Shown here: positions 9,411-19,822 of the stretch, piece after piece
How the letters are laid out: every line of letters starts with the position of its first letter
Numbering within the stretch: the first letter of the stretch is position 1
Assembly (NCBI RefSeq): GCF_030908545.1
Contig: NZ_CP133083.1
Span: 372,001-436,000 of the forward strand
Reading direction: 5' to 3'
Source of the DNA: Nitrosomonas sp. sh817
Lineage (GTDB): Bacteria; Pseudomonadota; Gammaproteobacteria; Burkholderiales; Nitrosomonadaceae
DNA: 64,000 nt
Made by a program: the position numbers and the translations under genes
Notes under the pieces: model-generated
What the model was told of the DNA's origin: nothing
What the model saw: only the letters and a program-made list of their open reading frames with translations
The model's database searches: none

Positions 9411-10506
9411 GGATTCAACTTCGAAGTGCAACACCTAGCGGTGGCTTGGTATAGCGCACCGTCTTTCCGAAGAACACCTCAAACGGGGTTCTGAATCCAA
9501 GCACCTTGCGCGGTCGATGGTTGAGTCTATCCACCGCCCATTGTACTTGTTCCTGGGTCACCTTAATCAATTCCATTCCCTTGGGGAAATACTGCCGCAG
9601 CAGACCATTGCTGTTCTCGTTCAAGCCGCGCTCCCATGAATGATAAGGATGAGCGAAGTAGATATCCACATTGAGTTTCGCAGCAATGGTTTCATGCTCC
9701 GCAAATTCTTTCCCGTTGTCGAATGTCATGGTGTGGCACTTGCGTTTATGGGGGCGCAGCAATCGCGTTACCGCCGCCGTTACGCCCGATGCATGTTTGC
9801 CGGGCACTTGGGCTGCCAGAATGTAGCGCGACTTCCTCTCGGCCAGCGTAACCAATGCGCCTTGATGGTTCTTGCCGATTACGGTGTCGCCCTCCCAGTC
9901 GCCTATGCGGTTCTTCTGATCCACGATCCCCGGACGCTCATCAATGCCGATCCGGTTCTTGATCGTGCCCCGGCGCTCTTGACCGCTCGCATAACGCTTC
10001 CTGCGGGGCTTCTGGCAACGCAAATGCCGCCACAGGTCGCCACCTCGACGCTTGTCTGCATATATGTGCAAGTAGATCGTCTCGTGACTGATCTGCAACA
10101 CACTTTCCAAAGCAAGTCGACGGGCCGCTTGCTCCGGACTCATGTCCAGCCGAACCAATCGCTCAACTTCCGTCCAGTCCGACATTGATAAACGCTGGGC
10201 GTTGGCGCATTGTTTTCGGCGCTCGTTCCGTAATTCCTGCGCCTGCTTGGGATACCAGTCACGCCGACCCTTGTTCCGCCTGAATTCCCGCGAAATCGTC
10301 GACTTGCTCACGCCCACTGCATCCGCTATTCGCGATTGGTTCAAACCCGCCTTCTTCAAGCCGGAAATCTGGTATCGTTGCTCGCTGGTGAGCTGCTTGT
10401 AGTGCTTCATCTGTGCTCCTTCTACTTGGTCGTTTAAGAAGCTCCGATACTACCGCAGCTTGCTTCCTAAACTTCCTTACAAAAGTTGCACTTCAATTTT
10501 GAATCC
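9411..10506 (-). mobile_element. IS30-family insertion sequence, about 1.1 kb
   Basis: The element is bounded by imperfect inverted repeats of about 22 bases: 9411-9432 (GGATTCAA....GAAGTGCAAC) and its inverted copy at 10485-10506. Eighteen of 22 positions match. The single transposase gene fills the inside, and its stop codon lies within the left repeat. The right end is only nine bases past the bamC stop. I could not identify a convincing target-site duplication, so the exact ends may be off by a few bases. Confidence 0.8.
9415..10410 (-). CDS. IS30-family transposase, DDE type
   Basis: A 331-residue transposase with an intact reading frame. The N-terminal helix-turn-helix is at about residues 14-45 (KAGLNQSRIADAVGVSKSTI). 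The catalytic core shows Asp171/Asp175 in DWEGDTVIGK, Asp231 in TFDNGKEF and Glu265 in GLNENSNGLLRQYFPKG, the IS30 signature. With both ends present, the element may still be able to move. Confidence 0.95.
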   Translation of the reverse strand: MKHYKQLTSEQRYQISGLKKAGLNQSRIADAVGVSKSTISREFRRNKGRRDWYPKQAQELRNERRKQCANAQRLSMSDWTEVERLVRLDMSPEQAARRLALESVLQISHETIYLHIYADKRRGGDLWRHLRCQKPRRKRYASGQERRGTIKNRIGIDERPGIVDQKNRIGDWEGDTVIGKNHQGALVTLAERKSRYILAAQVPGKHASGVTAAVTRLLRPHKRKCHTMTFDNGKEFAEHETIAAKLNVDIYFAHPYHSWERGLNENSNGLLRQYFPKGMELIKVTQEQVQWAVDRLNHRPRKVLGFRTPFEVFFGKTVRYTKPPLGVALRS

Positions 10507-10515
10507 ACCATCTGT

Positions 10516-11670
10516 TTACTTCAGCTGTTCGTGCAATAACTTTAATATCCGGCTGGCCATGACGGAATTCACCGCCGATCCGTCGTCATTCGACAATGTG
10601 ATGTTGCTTGAATTTGTTCCTGCATTATGCACATGGATGCGATATTTCGCTGCTTTTGAGTCATCTTTATCACCGCTTCTCCAGAACATAATATTCGAAA
10701 GAATTCCTTCATCGTCGCCCTTTTTCTTGCTATCTTTGTTGAGATCAACAAAACGTACATAATAGATGCCTTCTTCGCGGTTGCGATCTTCAACCGTGAA
10801 ACCGATGCGATCCAGTGCTAGACCAACACGCCGCCACGATCTGTCGAACGCTTCATAGACAAGCAACGAAGTTTCTTCCTTGTCGATAAAAGCGCGTTCA
10901 TAGGTGCTGCTTCTTCCCGTCAATAATTCCATTTTTGCTTTTTGTTCTTCCACACCAAAGCGCATCATCAGGCGTGATAACATTTCCGCTTCCAGATCGG
11001 GATCGGCTGGGCGGGGTTGCCAGACTGACCGGTTGAGATTGCCCTCCAAAGTTTCGGTCATGCCACGATGACTGATATAAATTTCAGTATTGCCCGTTTC
11101 GCTGCGTTCAAGGCGGGTGCGGAATTTGTCTCGCTCGGCTGTTGAATAGATGCTGTCCAAGAAGGTGGAGATAAAAGTGCGGATAAAATCCTGAGGGATC
11201 TTGGCGCGATTTTCAGCCCAATCGGTTTCCATAATTCCGGCTTCCGGAATTTCAATTTTGATTAAGAAACCCAATTCCTGCCAGAATTCCTTTACAACTG
11301 GCCACACCAGATCGGGAGACTGTGGTATTACCAGCCAGCGTTGCGTTCCGGAGCGTTCGATATGCACATTTTGTATTGATGACGGCAGCAGCGCGGACAT
11401 GCCGGTTGTTTGTTGCCCGCCACGTTCGTTATTGTAAGAAGAAAAAGTAGCGCTACCCGATGAACTAAGCTCCGGGATTGAATAGCGTTCGTCAATGGCC
11501 GGCTGCACCAGATCCGGCGGGATATCCAGCGCAGGCAATCGCCCTGCCGATTTATAATCAATCGTTTTCGTGTCCGGGAACAGGTCAATCGTTTTGCAAC
11601 CTGTTTGGATTAGTGAAAGCGGCAATACTGATGCGGTTACGATTACCTTGCGCCAATTCATTTTTGACAT
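10516..11670 (-). CDS. bamC: Outer membrane protein assembly factor BamC (lipoprotein)
   Basis: A 384-residue lipoprotein of the BAM complex that folds beta-barrel proteins into the outer membrane. The signal ends in the lipobox IQTGC with lipidated Cys25. The stretch that follows, up to about residue 90, is the low-complexity region that contacts BamD, ahead of the two helix-grip domains. It starts one base after the dapA stop, and the dapA-bamC order is conserved across beta- and gammaproteobacteria. An IS30 element has inserted nine bases behind its stop without damaging it. Confidence 0.9.
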   Translation of the reverse strand: MSKMNWRKVIVTASVLPLSLIQTGCKTIDLFPDTKTIDYKSAGRLPALDIPPDLVQPAIDERYSIPELSSSGSATFSSYNNERGGQQTTGMSALLPSSIQNVHIERSGTQRWLVIPQSPDLVWPVVKEFWQELGFLIKIEIPEAGIMETDWAENRAKIPQDFIRTFISTFLDSIYSTAERDKFRTRLERSETGNTEIYISHRGMTETLEGNLNRSVWQPRPADPDLEAEMLSRLMMRFGVEEQKAKMELLTGRSSTYERAFIDKEETSLLVYEAFDRSWRRVGLALDRIGFTVEDRNREEGIYYVRFVDLNKDSKKKGDDEGILSNIMFWRSGDKDDSKAAKYRIHVHNAGTNSSNITLSNDDGSAVNSVMASRILKLLHEQLK

Positions 11671-11671
11671 C

Positions 11672-12559
11672 TTATCCCTTTATTTCCTGGACGCTGGCCG
11701 ATTTCATCGCTTGACGGACAAGTTGATGGTATTTTTCGGATAAAGGCGTCAGGGGCAGACGGATTCCACGGCCAATTAATCCCATTTGCTCAACAGCCCA
11801 TTTAACCGGGATAGGGTTTGCTTCGACAAACAGATCGATATGCAGGCGTAACAGTTTGCTATTTATTTCGCGTGCGGTATTGAGGTCGCTGGAGAATGCC
11901 GCAATGCACATTTCATGCATCATGCGAGGCGCGACATTGGCTGTTACTGAAATGACACCGGTCGCGCCCAACAGCAGCAACGCCAGACCGCTGGCATCAT
12001 CGCCACTGTATACCGCAAAACCTGGTGGAGCGCGTTGCAGCAGTTCGGTGCCCCGGCCGATGTCGCCGGTTGCATCTTTGATACCGATAATATTCGGAAT
12101 TTGAGCCAAACGTAATGCCGTTTCATTATGAATGTCGGCAACTGTCCGGCCGGGTACGTTGTATAAAATTTGCGGGATATCAACGGCCTCAGCGATTGCC
12201 TTAAAATGTTGGTAGAGTCCTTCCTGGGTGGGTTTGTTGTAATAAGGCGCAACCGAAAGGCAAGCATCGACACCTGCGTTCTTAGCGTGAATCGATAAGT
12301 CGATGGCTTCTCGGGTTGAGTTTGCGCCGGTACCCGCGATCACCGGTATGCGCCCGGCAACATGGTCAACTGCAATCTGCATCAACAAGTGATGTTCTTC
12401 AAAATCGACAGTGGGTGACTCACCCGTGGTGCCAACCACAACTACGCCATCGGTACCCTGCTCAATGTGGAAATCGAGAAGGGAGCGGAAACGACTCAGG
12501 TCCAATCCACCTTCTTCATCCATGGGAGTGACGATAGCAACCAAGCTACCTTTAAACAT
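11672..12559 (-). CDS. dapA: 4-hydroxy-tetrahydrodipicolinate synthase
   Basis: A 295-residue enzyme that condenses pyruvate with aspartate semialdehyde, the first step to diaminopimelate and lysine. Schiff-base Lys161 lies in GIKDATGD, catalytic Tyr133 in ILYNVPGRT, and Thr44/Thr45 in GTTGESPT. I chose ATG 12559 ([13 protein letters not shown], the usual family start) because GGGAAG lies about eight bases upstream. An in-frame ATG six codons earlier is less likely. Co-transcribed with bamC. Confidence 0.96.
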   Translation of the reverse strand: MFKGSLVAIVTPMDEEGGLDLSRFRSLLDFHIEQGTDGVVVVGTTGESPTVDFEEHHLLMQIAVDHVAGRIPVIAGTGANSTREAIDLSIHAKNAGVDACLSVAPYYNKPTQEGLYQHFKAIAEAVDIPQILYNVPGRTVADIHNETALRLAQIPNIIGIKDATGDIGRGTELLQRAPPGFAVYSGDDASGLALLLLGATGVISVTANVAPRMMHEMCIAAFSSDLNTAREINSKLLRLHIDLFVEANPIPVKWAVEQMGLIGRGIRLPLTPLSEKYHQLVRQAMKSASVQEIKG

Positions 12560-12633
12560 GACGAACTTCCCGGTCAAAAAAATATATTTTACCCGAATCT
12601 GGTATTAATTAAGCGGTCTCACGAAATACACAA

Positions 12634-12650
12634 GCAAGCCGATGGCTTGC
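12634..12650 (-). terminator. Short GC-rich hairpin downstream of clpB
   Basis: GCAAGCC and GGCTTGC pair perfectly around GAT. On the minus strand it lies about 50 bases past the clpB stop and upstream of dapA, a sensible place for a terminator. No strong U run follows, so it may be a weak or Rho-assisted site. Confidence 0.4.
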
Positions 12651-12702
12651 CTGTGATGTAGTTACCATTTGAATTATTATTCAAACCATTGAAAATAATG
12701 AC

Positions 12703-15288
12703 CTATTGTGTCTTTTTGATAAAACTGAAGACATCATTTATTAGATCAACACAGATCGTGTCTTTTGCAACAAAATTACCTTCCAGAATCTCTTTAGCAA
12801 GCGGATTTTCGATTTGCGCCTGAATCGCCCGCTTGAGTGGGCGCGCACCAAAGATCGGATCAAATCCGGTTTGTGAAATCGCCGATAACGCAGCGTCGCT
12901 AACCTCCAGCTTCATTTCAAGTTTTGCCAATCTTGCTTCCAAACCGTGTAACTGTATTCTGGCAATTGATTGGATATGCTTTTGATCCAGCGAATGGAAC
13001 ACAACCACTTCATCGATCCGGTTAATGAATTCCGGGCGGAAGTAGGTTTTAACTTCGCTCATCACCGCATTCTTAATCGTTTGATACTCGCTGCCGGCCA
13101 TTTCCTGAATCATCTGAGATCCCAGGTTCGAAGTCATGACGATAACGGTATTCTTGAAATCCACCGTGCGTCCTTGACCATCGGTCATGCGGCCATCGTC
13201 GAGCACTTGCAGCAATACGTTAAATACATCCGGATGGGCTTTCTCGACTTCGTCGAGCAAAATGACCGCATACGGTTTTCTGCGGACGAGTTCGGTCAAA
13301 TAACCGCCTTCTTCGTGACCGACATATCCTGGCGGTGCGCCGATCAGACGTGCGACGGAGTGTTTTTCCATGAATTCGGACATGTCGACCCGGATCAAAT
13401 GATCTTCGGAATCAAACAGAAATCCGGCGAGCGCTTTGCACAGCTCGGTTTTTCCGACACCAGTCGGACCGAGAAACAAGAATGAACCGTAAGGCCGGTT
13501 AGGATCGGATAAACCAGCGCGCGACCGGCGGATCGCATCCGATACCAACCGTACCGCTTCGTCTTGACCGACCACCCGCTCGTGCAGTTTTTGTTCCATG
13601 AGCAACAGCTTTTCCCGTTCGCCTTGCATCATTTTGGATACCGGAATGCCGGTGGCTCGCGATACAACTTCGGCAATCTCCTCGGCGCCGACTTGCGTGC
13701 GCAGCAACTTGTTTTGTCCGCCTTCGGCTTCGTATTGCGCGGCTTCCTTTAATTTGGCCTCGAGTTGCGGCAACTTGCCGTACTGCAGTTCGGCAACTTT
13801 TTCTAGTTTGCCTTCGCGCTGGAATTTCATCACTTCCGCCTTCATACGGTCGATTTCTTCCTTGATACTGGCTGCACCTTGCGCAGCGCCTTTCTCGATT
13901 TTCCATACTTCTTCGAGATCGGCATATTCACGCTCCAGCTTCTGAATTTCGTCTTCGATCAACGCCAGGCGCTTTTGTGACGCTTCATCTTTTTCTTTTT
14001 TCACTGCTTCGCGCTCGATTTTGAGCTGAATCAGGCGGCGATCAAGCTTATCCATTACCTCAGGCTTGGAATCGATTTCCATTTTGATGCGTGCGGCTGC
14101 CTCGTCGATCAGATCAATGGCTTTGTCCGGCAGGAAACGGTCAGTAATGTAGCGATGAGAGAGCTCCGCTGCCGCGACGATAGCCGGATCGGTGATTTCC
14201 ACGCCGTGGTGTAGCTCGTATTTTTCCTGTAACCCGCGCAATATCGCGATTGTAGCTTCAACGGTTGGTTCTTCGACCAATACTTTCTGGAACCGGCGCT
14301 CCAGCGCAGCGTCTTTTTCAATATATTTGCGATATTCATCCAGTGTCGTAGCGCCGATGCAATGTAATTCGCCGCGAGCCAGCGCCGGTTTCAGCATATT
14401 GCCGGCATCCATCGCGCCCTCGGCTTTTCCGGCACCCACCATGGTATGCAGCTCATCGATGAACACAATGGTTTTTCCTTCGTCTTGCGCAAGCTCTTTC
14501 AGCACGGTCTTGAGACGCTCTTCGAATTCCCCGCGGTACTTGGCGCCGGCTAACAGCGCAGCCATATCCAATACCAAAACACGTTTGTCTTTAAGGCTTT
14601 CGGGCACTTCACCATTGATAATGCGCTGTGCGAGTCCTTCAACAATGGCGGTTTTACCGACGCCCGGTTCACCGATCAGCACCGGATTATTTTTTGTGCG
14701 GCGCTGTAATACTTGAATGGCGCGCCGAATTTCATCGTCACGGCCGATAACCGGATCCAGCTTACCTTGGCGTGCCCGGTCGGTCAGATCCAGGGTATAT
14801 TTTTTCAGCGCTTCGCGGCTGCTTTCAGCTTCCGCGCTGCTGACTTGTTCTCCGCCGCGTACCGCATTAATCGCCTTTTCCAAAGCGGATGAGCTGGCGC
14901 CGTGCTGTTTCAGCAGCGTTCCGATGTCACCTTTATCTTGTAACGCCGCCAGCAAAAACATTTCGGATGCAATAAATTGATCGCTGCGTTTTTGTGCTTC
15001 TTTATCAGCCAGATTGAGCAGATTATTCAAAGTACGGGAAATGGAGATTTCACCTCCCGGGTTTTCCACTTTTGGCAAACGCTGGACGCTTTGTTTGATG
15101 CTCTCAAGCAAAGGCGCAGTGTTGACGCCGGAGCGCTGCAATAGCGACAAAGTGCTGCCATCTTCTTGCTGCAATAGTGCCAGCAACAGATGCTGAGGCT
15201 CTATGGCCGGATTATCCTGGCCGATTGCAATACTCTGCGCATCCGCGAATGCTTGTTGGAATTTAGTAGTGAGTTTGTCAAAACGCAT
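12703..15288 (-). CDS. clpB: ATP-dependent disaggregase ClpB (Hsp104 family)
   Basis: An 861-residue AAA+ chaperone that pulls polypeptides out of aggregates together with DnaK. The N-domain occupies residues 1-145. The first AAA module has Walker A GEPGVGKT and Walker [10 protein letters not shown] coiled-coil middle domain follows (about 410-525, rich in K/E/A), and the second AAA module has GPTGVGKTE and the sensor [10 protein letters not shown]. Length is normal for the family. A heat-shock promoter lies just upstream, at 15320-15347. Confidence 0.98.
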   Translation of the reverse strand: MRFDKLTTKFQQAFADAQSIAIGQDNPAIEPQHLLLALLQQEDGSTLSLLQRSGVNTAPLLESIKQSVQRLPKVENPGGEISISRTLNNLLNLADKEAQKRSDQFIASEMFLLAALQDKGDIGTLLKQHGASSSALEKAINAVRGGEQVSSAEAESSREALKKYTLDLTDRARQGKLDPVIGRDDEIRRAIQVLQRRTKNNPVLIGEPGVGKTAIVEGLAQRIINGEVPESLKDKRVLVLDMAALLAGAKYRGEFEERLKTVLKELAQDEGKTIVFIDELHTMVGAGKAEGAMDAGNMLKPALARGELHCIGATTLDEYRKYIEKDAALERRFQKVLVEEPTVEATIAILRGLQEKYELHHGVEITDPAIVAAAELSHRYITDRFLPDKAIDLIDEAAARIKMEIDSKPEVMDKLDRRLIQLKIEREAVKKEKDEASQKRLALIEDEIQKLEREYADLEEVWKIEKGAAQGAASIKEEIDRMKAEVMKFQREGKLEKVAELQYGKLPQLEAKLKEAAQYEAEGGQNKLLRTQVGAEEIAEVVSRATGIPVSKMMQGEREKLLLMEQKLHERVVGQDEAVRLVSDAIRRSRAGLSDPNRPYGSFLFLGPTGVGKTELCKALAGFLFDSEDHLIRVDMSEFMEKHSVARLIGAPPGYVGHEEGGYLTELVRRKPYAVILLDEVEKAHPDVFNVLLQVLDDGRMTDGQGRTVDFKNTVIVMTSNLGSQMIQEMAGSEYQTIKNAVMSEVKTYFRPEFINRIDEVVVFHSLDQKHIQSIARIQLHGLEARLAKLEMKLEVSDAALSAISQTGFDPIFGARPLKRAIQAQIENPLAKEILEGNFVAKDTICVDLINDVFSFIKKTQ

Positions 15289-15319
15289 GAAATTCTCCCA
15301 TCGTAGGTAATTGATCCCT

Positions 15320-15347
15320 ACGTGGGGGAAAGCTGTGAAATTTCAAG
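15320..15347 (-). promoter_or_regulatory. Sigma-32 (RpoH) heat-shock promoter of clpB
   Basis: Read on the minus strand, CTTGAAA (15341-15347) is followed after 13 bases by CCCCACGT (15320-15327). This closely matches the RpoH consensus CTTGAAA-N11-15-CCCCATNT. It lies about 30 bases before the clpB ATG. Heat-shock control of clpB is the known pattern in proteobacteria. Confidence 0.85.
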
Positions 15348-15354
15348 TGGAATG

Positions 15355-18027
15355 TTATCTGACTGAATGAATGGCGCGAATCTTGGGTTTATGCAGAACC
15401 GGTTTAAGCATGCTTTCGATCTCCGGTGCCGGAACCGGTTTGCTGAAATAATAGCCTTGATAATGATTGCATTTCTGTTCGGTCAGGAAGGCTAACTGCT
15501 CTTCTATTTCGATTCCTTCCGCGACTACTTCCAATTCCAGGCTATGCGCCATTGCAATAATCGCAGCAACAATGGTCCGATCATTTTTATCGGTAACAAT
15601 ATCGCGGACAAATGAACGATCAATCTTAAGTGTATGAATGGGGAATTGTTTGAGATAACTGAGACTTGAATAACCGGTTCCGAAATCGTCAATGGAAATA
15701 TGCAGACCCATTGCGTGCAGACGATTGAGCGTTTCCACGACTTTCGCAATATTGTCGATCAGCATGCTCTCGGTGATTTCCAGCGTGATATATTTCGCAT
15801 CGACCCCGGTTTCATTTAGGATTCGTGAGATATTGGTAATCAAATCCTTATCGCGGAATTGCCGGGCAGATAAGTTAATTGCAATGCGCGGTACGTATAG
15901 GCCTTGGTTTTGCCATGCTTTGATCTGGAGACAGACGGTTTTCAGAACCCATTCGCCGATGGGAATAATCAATCCTGTTTCTTCAGCCAGATTGATAAAT
16001 TTATCCGGCGATACCAGCTGATGCACCGGATGCCGCCAACGCAGCAAAGCTTCAAGCCCGTACAGGTGGTAATTAGGCATATCCATGACGGGCTGGTAAT
16101 GCAGTATCAGTTCGTTCCGTTCCATCGCGTATCGCAGATCCAGACTTAAGGTGTGTCTTTCATACGCGGATTTGTTAAGCTCATCGGTGAAGAACTGGTA
16201 ATTATTCCGGCCATTTTCCTTGGCATGGTACATGGCGACATCACTGTTTCTCAGCAACGTTTCAGCGGTTCCGCCATCGTTAGGAAATACCGCAATGCCG
16301 ATGCTGCCGCCGATGTGAAGCTCGTTTCCATGAATATAAAAAGGCTGCAACAAAGAATCCAGAATTTTTTGTGCAACCTTTGCGGCATCGAGCGATTCGG
16401 CGATGGAATTGAGCACGACAATAAATTCATCGCCGCCTTGGCGCGCTACGGTATCTTCGTTACGGACACAAAATTTCAAGCGATTGGCGACTGCTTTCAG
16501 CAATAAATCCCCGATATCGTGCCCGAGTGAATCGTTAATTGTTTTGAAATGATCCAGATCGATAAAAAGTACTGCCATTTGCCGTTGCCGTCGTGAATCA
16601 TGAGCCAGGGCCTGCTCAACCCGATCCTGTAACAAGTGCCGGTTCGGCAAGCCGGTTAATGCATCGTGTGTTGCCATTTCGATGATGCGCTTCTCGGCTT
16701 CTTTGCGTTCATACCATCTGCCTAGATCATGAGCGATGGTCCCGATCAGGTTTTGCTGATAAACCAATCCATGCGGCGCATCGTGCATGAAGGCCACTTG
16801 CAGCGATCCGCACTGCTGGCCGTTCGCGATCACGGCGGCTTCAATATAATCGGGCAAATGATCCTGGTATCCCGGAGTGGTCATCTGCTTGTTCTCGAGG
16901 CTGATTTTGGCAACCGCCGTATCCTGGTTTTCAAAAGCTGACAACAAGAAACCTAAAATATTTTTGCAGGTCTCTTCGATGCTTTGATCTTGTGTCAAAC
17001 AATTTCTGATTTTCTGCAGGCAAACATTTTCCTTTAGCCGCTCGTTCAGATAAGACTCTTTTTGTTTAATCGATCGCTGAATGAAAGGCAAAGTCAACCA
17101 GTGAATGACTGCGATGCCAAATAATAAAATCAAAACCAGAAAGGTGACGATGATTTTAACTTGATGCGTGAGATAGCTATTGAGCTCATCTTTATCGATT
17201 TTCAGAACAGCGCCGAGTCCGTAGGCGACAGGTGAATGCGCCGCGACGACATCGACTTGCCGGTAATCCTTGATAAATTTCGTGCCTGTTTCACCGTTCA
17301 ATGCAAAATGGATCGGTAACGGTTTGTTATTGATAATGCGCTGTATCCGCTTAAACTGGTTACCGTCGAAAGCGCGGAAAAAACAATCCATCTCGAGATT
17401 ATTGCTCGTCACCGGCGCGCACAGTAAGAAATCGCCGGTTTCGCCAATCAGTGGCGCTTCGGTAAAGATCCGTGTGAGATCCGGTAACTGTTCTTCTGTG
17501 ACAATACGGCCAATGAGTTGATGGTTCTGATTAAACAGCCGGATCGAGTTTTGTAATATAAAGCCTTGGTTCCAGAACAATAAGGTGTGGACATCGGGAT
17601 GGGTGTTTAACTCCACGGGAAGCGTGGCTCGCTCTGCGACGTTACCGTCCGTGATCACCAGATTGTCATTGGAATCGTAAATGCGGATGCTTGAGAAATG
17701 CGTTGTAAGGATTTTTTCCGCGGATTCCCGTAATCCGGCAATGCCTTCGGATCTTGAATCATCCGAATAAACTTTTTCCAGGCTTTGTATTAAAAAAATC
17801 CGCGTGGAAGTGGCTCTGGTATTTGCAACCGAATGCGTGATCTGATTTTCGATCAGTTTAACGGTATTTTCCAAGGTGGCTTTGAGTCCGGTAGCCGTCA
17901 TGGTTTCGATCTGACGCTGCATGACGGTATAAACCGACAGGCCCGTCAGAATAATCAATGTTGTCAGTGTCAAGCCACTTATTACAATTGTTTTTGTGTT
18001 GCCCTGATTGCTGAAGAAACGAAGCAT
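15355..18027 (-). CDS. Membrane-bound GGDEF-EAL protein with Cache-like sensor
   Basis: An 890-residue protein of c-di-GMP turnover. Transmembrane segments at about 15-35 and 290-312 frame a periplasmic sensor of about 250 residues, likely double Cache. A GAF-like stretch (about 340-440) links to the GGDEF domain, with RQGGDEF at 529-535 intact, and to the EAL domain, with EALLRWRHP starting at residue 659 and DDFGTGYSSLSYL later. Both catalytic motifs look complete, so the net direction cannot be told from sequence. It is a single gene upstream of clpB on the same strand, but clpB has its own promoter. Confidence 0.9.
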   Translation of the reverse strand: MLRFFSNQGNTKTIVISGLTLTTLIILTGLSVYTVMQRQIETMTATGLKATLENTVKLIENQITHSVANTRATSTRIFLIQSLEKVYSDDSRSEGIAGLRESAEKILTTHFSSIRIYDSNDNLVITDGNVAERATLPVELNTHPDVHTLLFWNQGFILQNSIRLFNQNHQLIGRIVTEEQLPDLTRIFTEAPLIGETGDFLLCAPVTSNNLEMDCFFRAFDGNQFKRIQRIINNKPLPIHFALNGETGTKFIKDYRQVDVVAAHSPVAYGLGAVLKIDKDELNSYLTHQVKIIVTFLVLILLFGIAVIHWLTLPFIQRSIKQKESYLNERLKENVCLQKIRNCLTQDQSIEETCKNILGFLLSAFENQDTAVAKISLENKQMTTPGYQDHLPDYIEAAVIANGQQCGSLQVAFMHDAPHGLVYQQNLIGTIAHDLGRWYERKEAEKRIIEMATHDALTGLPNRHLLQDRVEQALAHDSRRQRQMAVLFIDLDHFKTINDSLGHDIGDLLLKAVANRLKFCVRNEDTVARQGGDEFIVVLNSIAESLDAAKVAQKILDSLLQPFYIHGNELHIGGSIGIAVFPNDGGTAETLLRNSDVAMYHAKENGRNNYQFFTDELNKSAYERHTLSLDLRYAMERNELILHYQPVMDMPNYHLYGLEALLRWRHPVHQLVSPDKFINLAEETGLIIPIGEWVLKTVCLQIKAWQNQGLYVPRIAINLSARQFRDKDLITNISRILNETGVDAKYITLEITESMLIDNIAKVVETLNRLHAMGLHISIDDFGTGYSSLSYLKQFPIHTLKIDRSFVRDIVTDKNDRTIVAAIIAMAHSLELEVVAEGIEIEEQLAFLTEQKCNHYQGYYFSKPVPAPEIESMLKPVLHKPKIRAIHSVR

Positions 18028-18219
18028 TGCCTGTGATTGCCTGTTGTATGAAGTTTTGGAATCGATTCAAAGGCATGTATTATCGGTTATTCTATACAAT
18101 ACTTAAGTATGCATTTGGATGGTTTTTTCCGCTCAATTCTAACAATGCAGTTTTGCAGCGAGATGGGGCAGTGATTGCGGCTTTAAGATTACGGTGATTA
18201 CTGTCGGCAACTTGTCCGG

Positions 18220-19713
18220 TTAATCCGAATTTCTTTTCTTAGCGGCTTCCGGGTAGGGATACAAAATATTCAGCGCCATGCTTTTACCGGCGGTTTCAAC
18301 GATGCGCACATGCTCGCGCCGGAATTCTCGCGCGTGACGAAGCCCGCACGAATGCGCGATCATGTTGATTTCTTTGTTGACATTCCGGGCGTAGTTGGAG
18401 ACACGCAAATATTTTTCTTCCACCACCAGGCCATTTTGCAGTCGCTGATCGTGCGTTGTAATGCCGGTCGGGCAGGTATTCAGATGGCATCGCATTGCCT
18501 GGATACAACCGAGTGAAAACATGAAACCGCGCGCGGTGTTGACGAAATCCGCCCCGGCGCAAAGCGCCCAAGCGCCTTCCGCCGATGTCACCAGCTTACC
18601 GGCGGCAATGACGATAATGCGTTTTTTCAAATCCGCTTGCAGCAACGCATCGACTACCCGCGGTAACGCCTCGGCAATCGGCAGGCTGACATGATCCATC
18701 AAAGTTTGCGGCGCCGCGCCGCTGCCGCCTTCACCGCCGTCGATGGTGAGAAAATCCGGCGCGTATTCCAAGCCGCGGCGGTTGATGTTGTCGCACAATT
18801 CATTGATGAAATTCCAGCCGCCGATCGCGGTTTTAACACCGACCGGGCGGCCGGTCAGTTCGCGGATGTAATGGATTTTGTCGAGCAATTCGTCGATGTT
18901 GTTGATGTCTTTGTGGCGATTCGGGCTGATCGAATCCTGATGCACCGGAATGCCACGAATGGAGGCGATCTCATCATGAACCTTGCCGGCGGGCAGCAGA
19001 CCGCCTTTGCCGGGTTTAGCGCCCTGCGACAACTTGATCTCAAACGCTTTGACCACTTTGCTCAATTCTTTCGCGCGTTGCGGCGAGAAATTCCCCTGCT
19101 CGTCGCGGATGCCGTACTTCGCGGTGCCGATTTGCATGATCACATCGCAACCCCCTTCCAAATGATACGGCGCCAAGCCGCCTTCGCCGGTATTCAACCA
19201 GCAACCCGCCTGCGCGGCGCCGAGCGACAATGCCCGAACCGCCGGTTTGGAAATCGCGCCGTAACTCATACCGCTGATATTGATGATCGATTTCGCTTCG
19301 AATGGCTGTTCGCAGTAACCTTCACCGATGCGCAACGACGGCGTCGGCAACTGATCTTCTTCCTGAATCGGAAAAGCCGCGTTGACGAAAATAATCGAAC
19401 CCGGCTGACGCAAATCGTTGGTCGACCCGAAACCGACCAGACTGCCTTTATTTTTGGAATTTTTGTAGATCCAACCGCGGGTGGCGCGGTTGAACGGCAT
19501 TTCGTCGCGGTCATTGGCGAAAAAATACTGCCGGAAATATTTGCCCTGGATCTCGAAAAAATAACGCAGCCGACCGATCACCGGATAATTGCGCAGAATC
19601 GAATGTTTTTTTTGCGTGATATCCTGAATGAACCAGACGACGATCAAACCGACAACAGCCACACCCAGCATCGTGGCGATACTATAAAAGATAAAGTCGA
19701 ATGCGCCGGACAT
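18220..19713 (-). CDS. FMN-binding glutamate-synthase-family oxidoreductase
   Basis: A 497-residue protein with an N-terminal transmembrane segment (about 5-28) followed by a GltS-type FMN barrel. Visible hallmarks are INISGMSYGAIS, the substrate-loop TGEGGLAPYH, GAKPGKGGLLPAGKV and DGGEGGSGAAPQ, then CHLNTCPTGIT with cysteines in the place of the iron-sulfur ligands. It lacks the amidotransferase domain of true glutamate synthase, and its substrate is unknown. It may feed or draw electrons at the membrane. Divergent from nadC. Confidence 0.88.
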   Translation of the reverse strand: MSGAFDFIFYSIATMLGVAVVGLIVVWFIQDITQKKHSILRNYPVIGRLRYFFEIQGKYFRQYFFANDRDEMPFNRATRGWIYKNSKNKGSLVGFGSTNDLRQPGSIIFVNAAFPIQEEDQLPTPSLRIGEGYCEQPFEAKSIINISGMSYGAISKPAVRALSLGAAQAGCWLNTGEGGLAPYHLEGGCDVIMQIGTAKYGIRDEQGNFSPQRAKELSKVVKAFEIKLSQGAKPGKGGLLPAGKVHDEIASIRGIPVHQDSISPNRHKDINNIDELLDKIHYIRELTGRPVGVKTAIGGWNFINELCDNINRRGLEYAPDFLTIDGGEGGSGAAPQTLMDHVSLPIAEALPRVVDALLQADLKKRIIVIAAGKLVTSAEGAWALCAGADFVNTARGFMFSLGCIQAMRCHLNTCPTGITTHDQRLQNGLVVEEKYLRVSNYARNVNKEINMIAHSCGLRHAREFRREHVRIVETAGKSMALNILYPYPEAAKKRNSD

Positions 19714-19822
19714 GTCGTCTCCTTATTTCGCGGGCCAATCGCTATACTAGCTGTTCGAAGAACGTAAGTGAACAACTTGCGTGCACTATAATGCATGGCT
19801 TGACAGCCCAAAAGGATAAAAA

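Noticed and set aside
18691..19767. A 358-codon open frame on the plus strand
   Set aside because: It lies opposite the glutamate-synthase-like gene, which has clear FMN-barrel motifs; the plus-strand product is Arg/Phe/Asp-rich without domain sense, a typical shadow.
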